Assembly: GCA_023242925.1 (NCBI GenBank)
Contig: CP096134.1
Coordinates: 1,941,501 to 2,005,500, forward strand
Direction of reading: 5' to 3'
Length of the DNA: 64,000 nucleotides
Origin: Hyphomonadaceae bacterium JAD_PAG50586_4
GTDB taxonomy: Bacteria > Pseudomonadota > Alphaproteobacteria > Caulobacterales > Aquidulcibacteraceae
In this document: positions 1 to 8,705 of the stretch, in pieces
Position numbering within the stretch: the first letter of the stretch is position 1
Layout of the letters: each line of letters starts with the position of its first letter
The notes under the pieces: generated by a model
The model's database searches: none
What the model was told of the DNA's origin: nothing
Seen by the model: only the letters and a program-made list of their open reading frames with translations
Translations under genes and position numbers: made by a program

Positions 1-149
1 TCGAACGACACGCAGCGGATCCATTCGGTGGCGGTGAATTGACCATCACGACCTTCGACGATCCGATCGGCGGCGAGAGAGATCGAGACGGTGTTGTTCT
101 TGTATTGGTTGATCGAGCCTACGCGGCCGTTGGCGGTGAAGCGGAACAT
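1..149 (-). CDS. SSB-like single-stranded DNA-binding protein, N-terminal part (cut by window edge)
   Basis: The minus strand encodes an N-terminus beginning MFRFTANGRVGSINQYKNNT, followed by VSISLAADR and TEWIRCVSF, running off the left edge. The pattern (N-terminal beta strand, NGRVGSI, then a strand with a polar ADR turn, then TEWIRC) matches the short OB-fold SSB-like proteins common on alphaproteobacterial plasmids and ICEs. Such proteins bind single-stranded DNA during transfer or replication. Only 49 residues are visible, so the C-terminal tail is unknown. The start is the first ATG, and the gene is transcribed away from the structured region at 168-290. Confidence 0.6.
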   Translation of the reverse strand, partial: MFRFTANGRVGSINQYKNNTVSISLAADRIVEGRDGQFTATEWIRCVSF

Positions 150-167
150 GAGGATTTCTCCCAGAGC

Positions 168-183
168 GCCGGAGAGCTCCGGC
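168..183. repeat. Short perfect hairpin upstream of SSB-like gene
   Basis: GCCGGAG at 168-174 and CTCCGGC at 177-183 are perfect inverted repeats separated by two bases. They lie in the untranslated leader of the minus-strand SSB-like gene, about 20 bases before its start, so a regulatory or transcript-structure role is possible. Confidence 0.4.
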
Positions 184-234
184 AGGCGCTGCGGGCCTCG
201 CCCGCGATGGTGATGCGGGCGCTTGTGGGTATGA

Positions 235-290
235 GGAGGCTGGCAAGGGGTCGTGGGACACGACCGAAGGCTTGCCCCTTGCCAGCCTCC
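235..290. repeat. Nested inverted repeat (16-bp arms enclosing a 7-bp hairpin)
   Basis: GGAGGCTGGCAAGGGG at 235-250 is the exact reverse complement of 275-290. The spacer holds a second perfect hairpin, GGTCGTG (249-255) with CACGACC (259-265), which shares two bases with the outer left arm, so the two folds compete. This lies in the otherwise gene-free 150-549 stretch between the divergent SSB-like and XRE genes. The rest of that stretch shows no convincing coding region. A cis-acting role (regulator operator, transfer or replication site, attenuator) is inference. Confidence 0.6.
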
Positions 291-549
291 GCCCACATGC
301 GATGCGCGCTCACTGAAGCGGGAAGGACCGCCCGCGTCGGCGGGGTCGTGCGGGTGGGGACAGCATCAGAAATCAGCGTGACGGATCGTGCCCGCGCTGC
401 ACGCATCAATCCAAGAAACACGGGGCTTAAAGCGTTCGTGGACGCAAGCTTTGGTGAGGAATTTGGTTCGAAGGTTCTGTTGCAGCGTAGGGTTGCTTCA
501 CGCCGGGCGCGCATCAGATCATTGCCGCGCTGAGGGAGAGTAACGCGCT

Positions 550-837
550 GTGGCTAAAGCAAATAAGAAGCAGGCAAAGGCGAAACCCGCAGCGAAGACG
601 CGACCTGTCGGGCCGCGCACAGCGGGTTCTGTCGATGCGAAAATCGGCGCGCTGATCCGCGAACGACGCTTAGCGATCGGTGTTTCGCAGATGCGCCTTG
701 CCGAGGCGCTTGGGATCACGTTCCAGCAAATTCAGAAATACGAAAAGGGCGTCAATCGCGTCGCCGCCAGCACGCTGATGCGGGTTGCGCGCACACTGGA
801 GTGCAAAGTCACGGATCTCTTGCCTGACGAAGCATGA
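550..837 (+). CDS. XRE-family helix-turn-helix transcriptional regulator
   Basis: 95 residues from a GTG start; a GAGGGAG stretch lies about 10 bases upstream. A lysine/alanine/proline-rich N-terminal tail (about 1-27) precedes a canonical cro/cI-type helix-turn-helix at about 30-90: IGALIRERRLAIGVSQMRLA, then EALGITFQQIQKYEKGVNRV and an ASTLMRVARTL helix. The form with FQQIQKYEKG is widespread in alphaproteobacteria. It probably binds an operator nearby, possibly the inverted repeats at 168-290 upstream of it; that link is inferred from position only. Confidence 0.85.
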   Translation: MAKANKKQAKAKPAAKTRPVGPRTAGSVDAKIGALIRERRLAIGVSQMRLAEALGITFQQIQKYEKGVNRVAASTLMRVARTLECKVTDLLPDEA

Positions 838-904
838 AAGGTGGAGATTGCGCGCTGATTTTAGTCGTCTTCAGGTAGTCGCCTGCGCACTATTTCTCTT
901 GAGG

Positions 905-1168
905 CTAAATCCGAGCGGTCAGTCTTGGGGGATTTTCCAAGGGCCCCCAGGCCCACGCCATCACACAGGCTTCTTTCGCGCCGCATCGTGAACATTTGAG
1001 CGAGCGCGTCAGATCGCGCGTGTAAGTGCCTGCACGCCAGGTTTGCGCGACGCGGCCCCAAAGCCATTTGTCGCTGTGCTTGCAAGCGGTGCAGCTGATC
1101 CAAATTCCCTTGGTCCCGCTTTCGAGACTGATCGGATAGCCACGGTCTTTGTCGTTCCAATAGATCAT
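905..1168 (-). CDS. Small zinc-ribbon-like hypothetical protein
   Basis: 87 residues from the ATG at 1168, preferred over the upstream ATG at 1192 because GGGGA lies about 8 bases before it. Two cysteine pairs are visible, CTAC near residue 25 and CSRCG near residue 62, followed by another Cys, consistent with a four-Cys zinc ribbon. Tryptophan-rich spacing (KWLWGRVAQTW) separates them. No family is recognised. Similar short Cys4 proteins occur as accessory genes on mobile elements. Confidence 0.5.
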   Translation of the reverse strand: MIYWNDKDRGYPISLESGTKGIWISCTACKHSDKWLWGRVAQTWRAGTYTRDLTRSLKCSRCGAKEACVMAWAWGPLENPPRLTARI

Positions 1169-1201
1169 GGTCGCGTCCCCACGCGACCCCATGCGGCGTC
1201 T

Positions 1202-1378
1202 CTATAGGAAACTCAGCGAGGGCCGGCAAACCCAGGCGGTGCCGAGCCGAGACACGTGACACGTTGCGCAGCACGAGAGCCGGGCGACGCCTGAGCGCCG
1301 CGACGCCCGAACCTTCACCTCGCTCAAATCAAGGTCCTCGCCGCGAACCAAATTTCTCCGCTGCTCATATTGGCTCAT
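1202..1378 (-). CDS. Small hypothetical protein
   Basis: 58 residues starting MSQYEQRRNLVRGEDLDLSE; an AAGGG motif lies 7 bases before the ATG at 1378. The C-terminal half contains several cysteines (LSCCATCHVSR). The frame extends further upstream without a good start. No homologous family is recognised and function is unknown. Support is the ribosome-binding site and position only. Confidence 0.3.
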   Translation of the reverse strand: MSQYEQRRNLVRGEDLDLSEVKVRASRRSGVARLSCCATCHVSRLGTAWVCRPSLSFL

Positions 1379-1925
1379 CGTGTCGCCCTTCAGACTCGGG
1401 CCATTCGCACCGCCGATTTCGCAGCGCGTCGAAAACCCATCCAAAGGCGGGGCTTTAGTTCGCCTTGGGCGGCGCGCCCAAACGAACGGCGCCACATTTA
1501 CTCGTCCTTGAGGCGCGGGGTCTTGCGGCCGACGAGCACGACACATCGATACTTGATCAGCGCATAAGAGCTGCTTGCTTTGATTGCGTGAAAATCTCGC
1601 CAAGGCGAGGCCCGTGCGCGTGAGCCATTCATGCTAAGAATATCCGGCGTTCATTATGAATTGGACGGGAGCAAGCGCGCATGGTCGTCTGTGCGCGGAA
1701 GATTTGATGCTCGACACATTTGGCGAAGCAAGCGGACTATTCGCCGGTTTGCGCATCTTTGAGATGGCGCTGGCGTCGCCTCCGATGTGGCGTTCCAAGG
1801 CTTCAGGCCTGGCGTCATGGAGCGACGAGAGTTGCAGCCGGTGTTTCAGGGCCAGGCGCAAGCAAAAGTCGCCAGTTTACGTACGTATAGCGTGTTCGGT
1901 TGAACTCGTCTGAAGGAGAATTGAG
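1379..1925. other. Gene-free stretch upstream of the thiolase operon
   Basis: About 550 bases with only short, mutually overlapping open frames on both strands and no recognisable protein. It should contain the promoter for the operon that begins at 1926. The ribosome-binding site of that operon is visible at its end (GAAGGAGAATTGAG before the ATG). No clear -35/-10 pair was identified. Confidence 0.4.
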
Positions 1926-3113
1926 ATGTCTGAGCGCAAGGTTGTTGTCGCTGGCGTAGGGATGATTCCATTCGCCAAGCCGGGCCAGAGCGCTCCCTAT
2001 GACGAAATGGGCTGCGCCGCAATTCTGCAGGCGTTGAAGGATGCTGGCGTCGATTATGCGCTCGTGGAGCAAGCCTACGCAGGTTTTGTCTTTGGTGCGA
2101 GCTGCGCAGGCCAGCGAACGATTTACAAGGCCGGCATGACCGGCATTCCAATTGTGAACGTCAACAACAATTGTTCGACAGGCTCTACGGCGCTTTTTCT
2201 TGCGCGCCAAGCGGTTGAAAGCGGCGCAGCCGAATGTGTTCTCGCAGTTGGTTTCGAACAGATGGTTCCTGGGGCAATTGGCTCGGTCTTTACCGATAAA
2301 GTCAGCCCCTTTGAGGATTTCGATCGCGCGTGCGATGAACTCGTCGATGTCGATCTGCCGCTGGCGTTGCGCTATTTCGGCGGTGCTGGACTTGCGCATA
2401 TGAACAAATATGGCACCACGCTTGCGGACTTCGCCAAGGTGCGCGCCAAAGCAAGTCGGCATGCGGCGCGCAATCCGTTGGCCGTGTTCAAGAACATTCT
2501 TACAGAAGATGATGTGCTCAATGCTAAGGTCATTTGGCCGGGCGTGATGACGCGGCCAATGGCCTGCCCGCCAACCTGCGGTGCAGCGGCGGCAATTCTG
2601 GTGTCAGCGGACTTCGCCAAAAAGCACGCAATAAGCGCGCAGGTCCGCATTGCCGCGCAGGTTATGACGACAGACCGTCCGGTGGCGCTGGCGGCAAAGG
2701 ACATGATGGAATTGGTCGGTCGTGACATGACCACGCGCGCATCCAAGGCCGTGTATGAGAAAGCCGGAATAGGCCCAGACGACATTCGCGTCGCCGAATT
2801 GCACGATTGTTTCGCCCAAAATGAGGTTATCACATATGAGGGACTTGGCCTTTGTCCCGAAGGCGGCGCGCAGAAATTTATCGCCGATGGCGACAACACT
2901 TACGGTGGAAGAGTGGTCACCAATCCTTCGGGTGGACTCCTTTCAAAAGGCCATCCGCTTGGCGCCACGGGGCTAGCGCAGTGCTACGAGCTGACACATC
3001 AGCTACGCGGCGTCGCGGGCGACCGCCAAGTCGACAACGTGCGTCATGCTTTGCAGCATAATCTGGGCCTTGGCGGAGCCTGCGTGGTGACGCTCTATGA
3101 AAATGCGTCGTGA
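1926..3113 (+). CDS. SCP-x/SCP2-type thiolase (acetyl-CoA acyltransferase)
   Basis: 395 residues with the lipid-transfer-type thiolase architecture. The nucleophilic Cys is Cys83 in NNNCSTGST; a histidine lies in VAELHDCFAQNE, and the C-terminal SKGHPLGATG carries the second catalytic histidine. The enzyme would cleave a 3-oxoacyl-CoA with CoA in beta-oxidation; SCP-x-type thiolases favour branched or steroid side-chain-like acyl groups. A strong Shine-Dalgarno (AAGGAG) sits before the ATG. It leads an operon with two MaoC-type proteins, an SDR and a crotonase, which together supply the hydration, oxidation and cleavage steps of a beta-oxidation spiral. Confidence 0.9.
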   Translation: MSERKVVVAGVGMIPFAKPGQSAPYDEMGCAAILQALKDAGVDYALVEQAYAGFVFGASCAGQRTIYKAGMTGIPIVNVNNNCSTGSTALFLARQAVESGAAECVLAVGFEQMVPGAIGSVFTDKVSPFEDFDRACDELVDVDLPLALRYFGGAGLAHMNKYGTTLADFAKVRAKASRHAARNPLAVFKNILTEDDVLNAKVIWPGVMTRPMACPPTCGAAAAILVSADFAKKHAISAQVRIAAQVMTTDRPVALAAKDMMELVGRDMTTRASKAVYEKAGIGPDDIRVAELHDCFAQNEVITYEGLGLCPEGGAQKFIADGDNTYGGRVVTNPSGGLLSKGHPLGATGLAQCYELTHQLRGVAGDRQVDNVRHALQHNLGLGGACVVTLYENAS

Positions 3114-3223
3114 CCACGGGCGCGCGTACGCCAGCAGCATTCAGAGCAGAGTGCGTTTTCGTCGATGATTCATGCGGCGCCGGGCGCGCGAACGGAATTC
3201 CGAGCATCAAAGGGAGTTTCACC

Positions 3224-3730
3224 TTGAACACGGAAGCGTCAGCGACCCGCCGCGGTATTTTTGACCGAAGTACGAAGGGCAAAACGATTGAACCCGTTTC
3301 GGTGTTCATCGAGCGCGGCCGTATAAGATTTTTCGCCCAGGTGCTGGGCAATCATGATCCGATGCACGCGTCGTTCGAAGCAGCGCGTGCAGCGGGTCAT
3401 CCCGATCTTCTGGCGCCGGCATCTTTTTTCGTCGTCGCTGAAGCGCTCGCCGACGAGGAGCGTGCGCGGCGTGCGCTGCCAAGCGCGGCGCAATTGGTGA
3501 AGTGCGATTATCGCTACCTTTTGCATGGCGACGAACGCTATTTCTACGCGGGGCCCATTTATGCCGGAGATGAGGTCGTTCACGCAACGACCGTTCTCGA
3601 TTTTTACGACAAGAAGAACGGCGCAATGGAATTTGTTTCTCTCGAATCCACCTTAACGCACCCGACCCGCGGCGTTCTTCTGCGCACCACCCGCACGTTG
3701 TTGCACCGTCTGCCAGCACAAGAGGGATAG
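3224..3730 (+). CDS. MaoC-like N-terminal (FAS1-type) dehydratase domain protein
   Basis: 168 residues from a TTG start, chosen because AAAGGGAG precedes it by the right distance. A GTG at 3110 overlapping the thiolase stop is in frame but has no ribosome-binding site and would add 38 atypical residues. The fold signature is the hot-dog N-terminal half of MaoC-type hydratases: TIEPVSVFIERGRIRFFAQV, then LGNHDPMHAS, which replaces the canonical GDxNPxH active-site motif. Such proteins usually pair with a catalytic MaoC partner, which is the next gene (gap of 4 bases), to form a heteromeric enoyl-CoA hydratase. Confidence 0.8.
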   Translation: MNTEASATRRGIFDRSTKGKTIEPVSVFIERGRIRFFAQVLGNHDPMHASFEAARAAGHPDLLAPASFFVVAEALADEERARRALPSAAQLVKCDYRYLLHGDERYFYAGPIYAGDEVVHATTVLDFYDKKNGAMEFVSLESTLTHPTRGVLLRTTRTLLHRLPAQEG

Positions 3731-3734
3731 AGCT

Positions 3735-4154
3735 TTGAGCTTGGTTGATCTTAAGTCGTTGCAGGTTGGCGACGCGCTGCCCGAATTGGAGTTCGGACCA
3801 ATTACGCGCGCGATGCTTGCGCTCTATGCAGGTGCGTCGGGCGATCACAACCCAGCGCACATCGATATTGATTTTGCCAAGAGCTCAGGTCTGCCGGATG
3901 TGTTTGCACACGGTATGCTTTCATACGGCGTGCTCACGCAGGTGGTGACCCGTTGGGCGGGGCCCGACCGTCTACGCGATTTTGGCGCGCGCTTCGTCTC
4001 GATCACACAGGTGCACGACAAAATAACGTGCAGAGCCGTTGTCACCGATGTGTTCCAGGTAGGTCACGAAACACGCGCGCGTATTGGCGTTAAAGCGATT
4101 GCGCAAGATGGCCGCGAGACCTTGATTGGAGACGCTGTCGTTGCATGCGCTTGA
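3735..4154 (+). CDS. MaoC-family (R)-specific enoyl-CoA hydratase
   Basis: 139 residues from a TTG start with GAGGG upstream. The hydratase-2 motif is intact: YAGASGDHNPAHID at about 36-49, providing the Asp and His catalytic pair, followed by the conserved FAHGMLSYG. It would hydrate a trans-2-enoyl-CoA to a 3-hydroxyacyl-CoA. It follows its probable non-catalytic partner at 3224-3730 and precedes the hydroxyacyl-CoA dehydrogenase-like SDR, so the three probably act in sequence before the thiolase. Confidence 0.85.
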   Translation: MSLVDLKSLQVGDALPELEFGPITRAMLALYAGASGDHNPAHIDIDFAKSSGLPDVFAHGMLSYGVLTQVVTRWAGPDRLRDFGARFVSITQVHDKITCRAVVTDVFQVGHETRARIGVKAIAQDGRETLIGDAVVACA

Positions 4155-4181
4155 TTGATTGCACCATTTTGGAGTGTGAAT

Positions 4182-5099
4182 ATGTCGCTTCGTTTTGATG
4201 ATCGCGTGGTGATCGTGACAGGCGCCGGCAACGGGTTGGGGCGCAGTCACGCGCTTGAATTTGCTCGCCGCGGCGCGAAGGTGATTGTGAATGATCTGGG
4301 TGGCGGCGTTGCGGGCGCAGGAGCCAGCACATCCGTTGCGCAAGGGGTCGTCGATGAGATCAGGCGGGCCGGCGGTGATGCTGTGGCCAATACCGACAGT
4401 GTCGAGGAAGGTGACAAGATCGTCCAAACAGCGATGGATGCCTATGGACGCATCGATGTCGTTGTGAACAACGCCGGCATCCTGCGCGATTCCTCGTTTG
4501 CGAAGATGACTGACGAGGATTGGGATCTGATTTATCGCGTCCACCTTCTCGGTAGTTTCAAGGTCACGCGCGCGGCGTGGCCGCACATGCGCGCTGCGAA
4601 TTACGGCCGTATTGTAATGACCACCTCGGTGGCGGGAATCTACGGCAATTTTGGTCAGGCCAATTACGCCGCAGCCAAACTCGGCCTCCATGGATTGGCG
4701 CAGACGCTGGCGATCGAAGGTGGGTCAAAGAACATCCTGTGTAACACGTTGGCTCCCACTGCATCCTCGCGCCTTACCGCCACGGTGCTGCCGCCGGAGG
4801 TGCTTGAAGCTTTGAAACCGGAATACGTGTCGCCGGTCGCGATCCTCTTGGGGCATGAGACCTGTCCCGTGACGGGAAAGCTGTTTGAGGTTGGCGGTGG
4901 CTGGGTGGCGCAGACGCGTTGGGAGCAGACACAAGGCGTCTTCTTCAAAGACGATTATTGCGCCGAGGATTTGGTGAACATGTGGGACCAAATCACGAGC
5001 TTCGAAAATTCACGCCACGCCGCCAAGGTAACGGAATCCAAGAGCGGTATCGAGGAGCGATTGGGTCGTAAGCTCGAACTCGCGCCGCAAAAGACGTAA
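4182..5099 (+). CDS. SDR-family 3-hydroxyacyl-CoA dehydrogenase (multifunctional-enzyme type 2-like)
   Basis: 305 residues from the ATG at 4182 (TTGGAG upstream); an in-frame ATG at 4155 lacks a ribosome-binding site. It is a classical [11 protein letters not shown] cofactor motif, NNAG, the serine in TTSVAG and YAAAK as catalytic Tyr/Lys. The long insertion [14 protein letters not shown] after strand 2 and the C-terminal extension ending in [19 protein letters not shown] are typical of the dehydrogenase domain of peroxisomal multifunctional enzyme 2 and its bacterial relatives. It probably oxidises the 3-hydroxyacyl-CoA made by the adjacent MaoC pair. Confidence 0.85.
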   Translation: MSLRFDDRVVIVTGAGNGLGRSHALEFARRGAKVIVNDLGGGVAGAGASTSVAQGVVDEIRRAGGDAVANTDSVEEGDKIVQTAMDAYGRIDVVVNNAGILRDSSFAKMTDEDWDLIYRVHLLGSFKVTRAAWPHMRAANYGRIVMTTSVAGIYGNFGQANYAAAKLGLHGLAQTLAIEGGSKNILCNTLAPTASSRLTATVLPPEVLEALKPEYVSPVAILLGHETCPVTGKLFEVGGGWVAQTRWEQTQGVFFKDDYCAEDLVNMWDQITSFENSRHAAKVTESKSGIEERLGRKLELAPQKT

Positions 5100-5180
5100 A
5101 GCGCGACAAGGCGGCGGCTCATGAAAACGGTTTACAGGTCCAGAGCGTTGATGCGCATGATCCCCGGGGGGCAAGATCTG

Positions 5181-5933
5181 ATGAGCAACGAACCGATACT
5201 CAAAGTGTCGAGAATAGGCGCCGTCGATGACCTGGTGCTCAATCGGCCAGGCCTTTTGAACGCAATAAACCAGCCCCTTGCCGAGAGTTTGCTCGCGTAT
5301 TTTGAAAGCAAAAGGCGAGACGACGCGACACGTGTTATCATTCTGCGCGGGGCGGGGCGCGGATTTTGCTCAGGCGCTGACCTCAAAGCCATCGGCGAGC
5401 ACGATGCGCTTAAGGATGGCCCGCACGGAGACTGGGTTCTTCGCGACACTCTGAAAGCGATGCGCGAATGTCCGCAACCGATTATTGCTTTGGTTCACGG
5501 GGCGGCGGCTGGGGGTGGTTTCGCCCTGGCGTTGGCGGCAGATGTCATATTGGCGGGTGAGAGTGCGACATTTCACCCGGCCTTTATCAAGATAGGTTTG
5601 TCGGCGAGTGAGTTGGGGGTGAGCTGGCGATTGCAACGGACGATCGGCATATCCCGCGCGCGCGAAATGTTGTTGACGGGAAGGGCGCTGAACGCCGCTG
5701 CAGCACTCTCGGCCGGCTTAGTCTCGCACGTGGTCCCCGATGCTGATTTGTTCGCTTATGGCGTGGATCTCGCCAACGAAATGCAAGAAGCTGCGCCTGA
5801 TGCGCTGCGAATATCCAAGCGCAGCTTCGATGCGTCACTGGAGATCAACGCCTACAATGTTGCGCTCGAGTTCGAGGAACGCGGGCAGATGCTCATGGTG
5901 CGCGCCGGCAACGTGACCTTCAGGAAGGATTAG
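5181..5933 (+). CDS. Crotonase-family protein lacking both canonical hydratase glutamates
   Basis: 250 residues from ATG 5181 (GGGGGGC upstream; an ATG at 5121 is also in frame). The crotonase fold is clear: LNRPGLLNAIN, RGFCSGADLKAI (oxyanion loop) and AAAGGGFALALAADV. At the two positions where enoyl-CoA hydratase has catalytic Glu, this protein has Ala (GGGFALAL and FHPAF). An acidic residue appears later in SASELGVSW, as in a subgroup of actinobacterial crotonases that usually has Asp there. It may therefore be an isomerase, a thioesterase or a hydrolase rather than a hydratase. It ends the plus-strand operon. Confidence 0.85.
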   Translation: MSNEPILKVSRIGAVDDLVLNRPGLLNAINQPLAESLLAYFESKRRDDATRVIILRGAGRGFCSGADLKAIGEHDALKDGPHGDWVLRDTLKAMRECPQPIIALVHGAAAGGGFALALAADVILAGESATFHPAFIKIGLSASELGVSWRLQRTIGISRAREMLLTGRALNAAAALSAGLVSHVVPDADLFAYGVDLANEMQEAAPDALRISKRSFDASLEINAYNVALEFEERGQMLMVRAGNVTFRKD

Positions 5934-5993
5934 TTTTTGCAGCGAGCAAGTTGTTCGCGCAGGGTTTGTGCGTGGTGCCGCGGATATGCGCAG

Positions 5994-6905
5994 CTATACT
6001 TCATTGCGGCTTCTTCGCGCCTGAAGGATGTTGATGAGCGCCTTTACCGCAGGACGGAGGTCCCATCGCGCGCGAACCGCGCAACACATCGGCGATGGTT
6101 CGGCAAACATCTTGATTGAATCCAGCGTGACGAAGAGATTTTTGAACGCCTGGCTTTGACTGGCTTTGGGCGTCATTGTCACGCCGATCCCGTTTGTTGT
6201 CGCGACGATCTTTCGAACCAGTGGAAAGAAATCCACGACGTGAATGCGTTTTCGCCAGTCGACACCTTGATCCTCATAAAGCGCCCGGATGATCGTGCCA
6301 TAGGGGCGAGAGTCGGACGCGCTGACGAAGTCATACTGAGCGAGCGCGCGTGGCGTGATCTTGCGAAGCTTCAGCAAAGGATGCTCGCGCCGAACGAAGA
6401 GCGATCCTGCGTGATAGTTGGGGATATCGAAGCGTCGAAGATCAGGCCAATCCGAGAAGGCGGCGTCAAACCCGACCGCCACATCGATGCTGCCGGTTCT
6501 AAGCTGCTGTACGATGCGTTCAAAGTTGGATCCGTTGACGTCAAGCCGGATCGGCGGGTGCTTCTTCAGCAGACGCGCGATCGGCTCAATCAGCATAAAC
6601 TCCATCGAGGCCGGGCACACGCCCACGCGCAATATGCCAGCATATGGATCCTCGTCGGCGTGAGGACGGCGCAGGAGATCCTTAGTGTCGTCGATGAGTT
6701 TTTGCGCGCGATCGGCAAAATCGCGTCCTTGCTCAGTAAGTATGGCGCCACGTGAGGTGCGCAGGAATATTGAATAGCCGATCTGGCGCTCCAAGTCCGC
6801 GATGCTGCGCGTAATCGCTGATTGGGTGACGCCGACAGCGATTGCAGCCCCAGTGAAGGAGCCAGCGCGTGCGACGGCCACGACATGATTGAGACGATTA
6901 TCCAA
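5994..6905 (-). CDS. LysR-family transcriptional regulator
   Basis: 303 residues. The N-terminal winged helix-turn-helix is textbook (VVAVARAGSFTGAAIAVGVT, QSAITRSIADLE, LRTSRGAILTEQGRDF), followed by a periplasmic-binding-protein-like effector domain from about residue 90. It is divergent from the acyl-CoA ligase gene at 7144 and convergent to the crotonase, the usual arrangement for a LysR activator of the neighbouring ligase. Its inducer may be a pathway intermediate such as an acyl-CoA; this is inference. Confidence 0.92.
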   Translation of the reverse strand: MDNRLNHVVAVARAGSFTGAAIAVGVTQSAITRSIADLERQIGYSIFLRTSRGAILTEQGRDFADRAQKLIDDTKDLLRRPHADEDPYAGILRVGVCPASMEFMLIEPIARLLKKHPPIRLDVNGSNFERIVQQLRTGSIDVAVGFDAAFSDWPDLRRFDIPNYHAGSLFVRREHPLLKLRKITPRALAQYDFVSASDSRPYGTIIRALYEDQGVDWRKRIHVVDFFPLVRKIVATTNGIGVTMTPKASQSQAFKNLFVTLDSIKMFAEPSPMCCAVRARWDLRPAVKALINILQARRSRNEV

Positions 6906-6977
6906 GCCTCATATTCTTACAAAGAATGTCAGTGGCAGACAATGCATTGGACGCAGGTTGCGGCGGCGTGCTTCGTT

Positions 6978-7001
6978 GCGAGCGTGGGCCCCAACGCTCG
7001 C
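6978..7001. promoter_or_regulatory. Inverted repeat in the lysR / acyl-CoA ligase intergenic region
   Basis: GCGAGCGT at 6978-6985 and ACGCTCGC at 6994-7001 are perfect inverted repeats with an 8-base GC-rich spacer. They sit between divergently transcribed genes (lysR start at 6905, ligase start at 7144), so they may be an operator or a hairpin in the ligase leader. No promoter elements were assigned with confidence. Confidence 0.35.
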
Positions 7002-7143
7002 GTGCGAGTCTGGGGCGATGCCGTATTCGCCCGCGCGCGAACTGCACAGGCTGGAGGCCATAGCGCCTGCGGCGTCTCTGGGTCGCCAACCGATCGGATA
7101 CGGGCGCGCCGGGTCCGTTCGACCCCAACTAGGGAGACGAATT

Positions 7144-8705
7144 ATGTCGGACGCACCCAGCTATAGCGCATTCCCAGCGAGCAAGGCGGCCCTGATCATG
7201 GGCGAGTCTGGTCGGGTCATCACCTATGGTGAGTTGGAGGCGCGGGCCAATCAAGGTGCGCATCTGCTGCGGGCGGAGGGATTCAACAACGGCGACGTAT
7301 TGGCGGTCTACATCGACAATTGTGCGGAGTTCTTTGATGTGGCGTGCGCCGCGCGACGCAGCGGTCTCACAATCGTTCCAGTGTCGACCAAGCTCACTGC
7401 GGGGAAGTTGCGTTCATCGTGCGAGATTGCGGCGCAAAGGCGTTGGTTCTCTCGGCTCACACGGAAGCGTCCATTAAAGACATCGCTGTGGCGCTTGGCG
7501 AAACGCCGCTGCTGAGCGTAGGCGGCGGTTTGCCCCACGCGCGTCCCTGGGATGAGTTGCGCGCAGCGCAACCGACAACACCGATCGCGGACGGACGCGC
7601 GGGGCGGGAAATGCTCTATTCCTCGGGCACCACGGGTGTTCCCAAGGGCATTACCTACCATGGTGTGGACGGCATGAGCGGTGCGGCAAGCAGCGCTGTG
7701 CGTTTTATTGAGCGCGTAGGCGGGGGTCCAAACACTGTCTATCTGTCGTCGGCCCCGCTCTACCACGCGGCGCCCTTTGCGTGGGCGATGGCAATGCTCA
7801 CAATTGGCGCCACGACCGTCGTCATGGAGCATTTTGAACCCGAGCAGGCGCTTCGTCTTATTGAGCGCTACCGTGTTGCAATCACCCAATGGGTGCCAAC
7901 GCATTTCGTGCGTATGTTGAAACTGCCGGAAAGCGTGCGGCGCGATTACGATCTCTCTTCGCTGCACCTGGCGGTTCATGCGGCAGCGCCTTGTCCCGTG
8001 GCCGTCAAACGCGCGATGATCGAATGGTGGGGTCCCATACTCCTTGAATATTATGGTTCAAGCGAGCAGACGGCGCTGACGATCATAACGTCGGAAGAAT
8101 GGCTTGCCCATGAGGGCTCTGTGGGGCGGTGCATGCTTGGGAAGCTGCACATCTGCGATGACGACGGGAACGCACTGCCGACGGGCGAAATTGGCCTAGT
8201 CTATTCTGAGGGCGGGATGGCGTTCTCTTATCACGGCGATCCGATTAAGACTGCAGCAGCCCGCAATGCGCAGGGTTGGACAAGTGTAGGCGACATCGGC
8301 CGATTGGACGAAGAGGGCTATTTATATCTTACAGATCGCAAGAGTTTCATGATCATATCTGGCGGCGTGAATGTCTATCCGCAAGAGATCGAAGACTTGC
8401 TCATTTCCCATCCCCAAGTCGCCGATGCGGCGGTGGTTGGCGTTCCAGATGAAGACCTGGGCGAAGCCGTTACAGCTGTAATTCAGCTGATTGAGGCGAC
8501 CCAAGCCAGCGCGGCGCTCGCGCGCGAGCTGCAACATTGGCTCCGCCAGTCATTGTCGGCGATCAAAACTCCCAAGCACATTGTTTTCCGCGCCACTCTG
8601 CCGCGTTTGCCAACTGGCAAGATGGCAAAGCACATTTTGAAACGCGAGCTGGCCGAAGAGCGAGATCAAGCTGGCCTACGCAACGCAAATGGCCCGCCAG
8701 TATAG
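7144..8705 (+). pseudogene. AMP-forming acyl-CoA synthetase, single frameshift (probably a sequencing indel)
   Basis: The start ATG 7144 has GGGAGA upstream. The first 85 or so codons read as an ANL-family N-terminus (VITYGELEARANQGAHLLRA). The frame is then lost at the four-G run 7401-7404 and continues in another frame as GEVAFIVRDCGAKALVLS. One extra G restores a continuous protein of about 520 residues. Downstream are the P-loop SSGTTGVPKG, YGSSEQT, VGDIGRLDEEGYLYLTDR and the C-terminal LPRLPTGKMAK lysine. It would activate a carboxylic acid to its CoA thioester for the surrounding beta-oxidation genes. The 3' end overlaps the convergent acyl-CoA dehydrogenase by 40 bases. Confidence 0.85.

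Noticed and set aside
1634-2462. Minus-strand frames overlapping the thiolase and its leader
   Set aside because: No recognisable domains; the plus-strand thiolase explains the coding signal.
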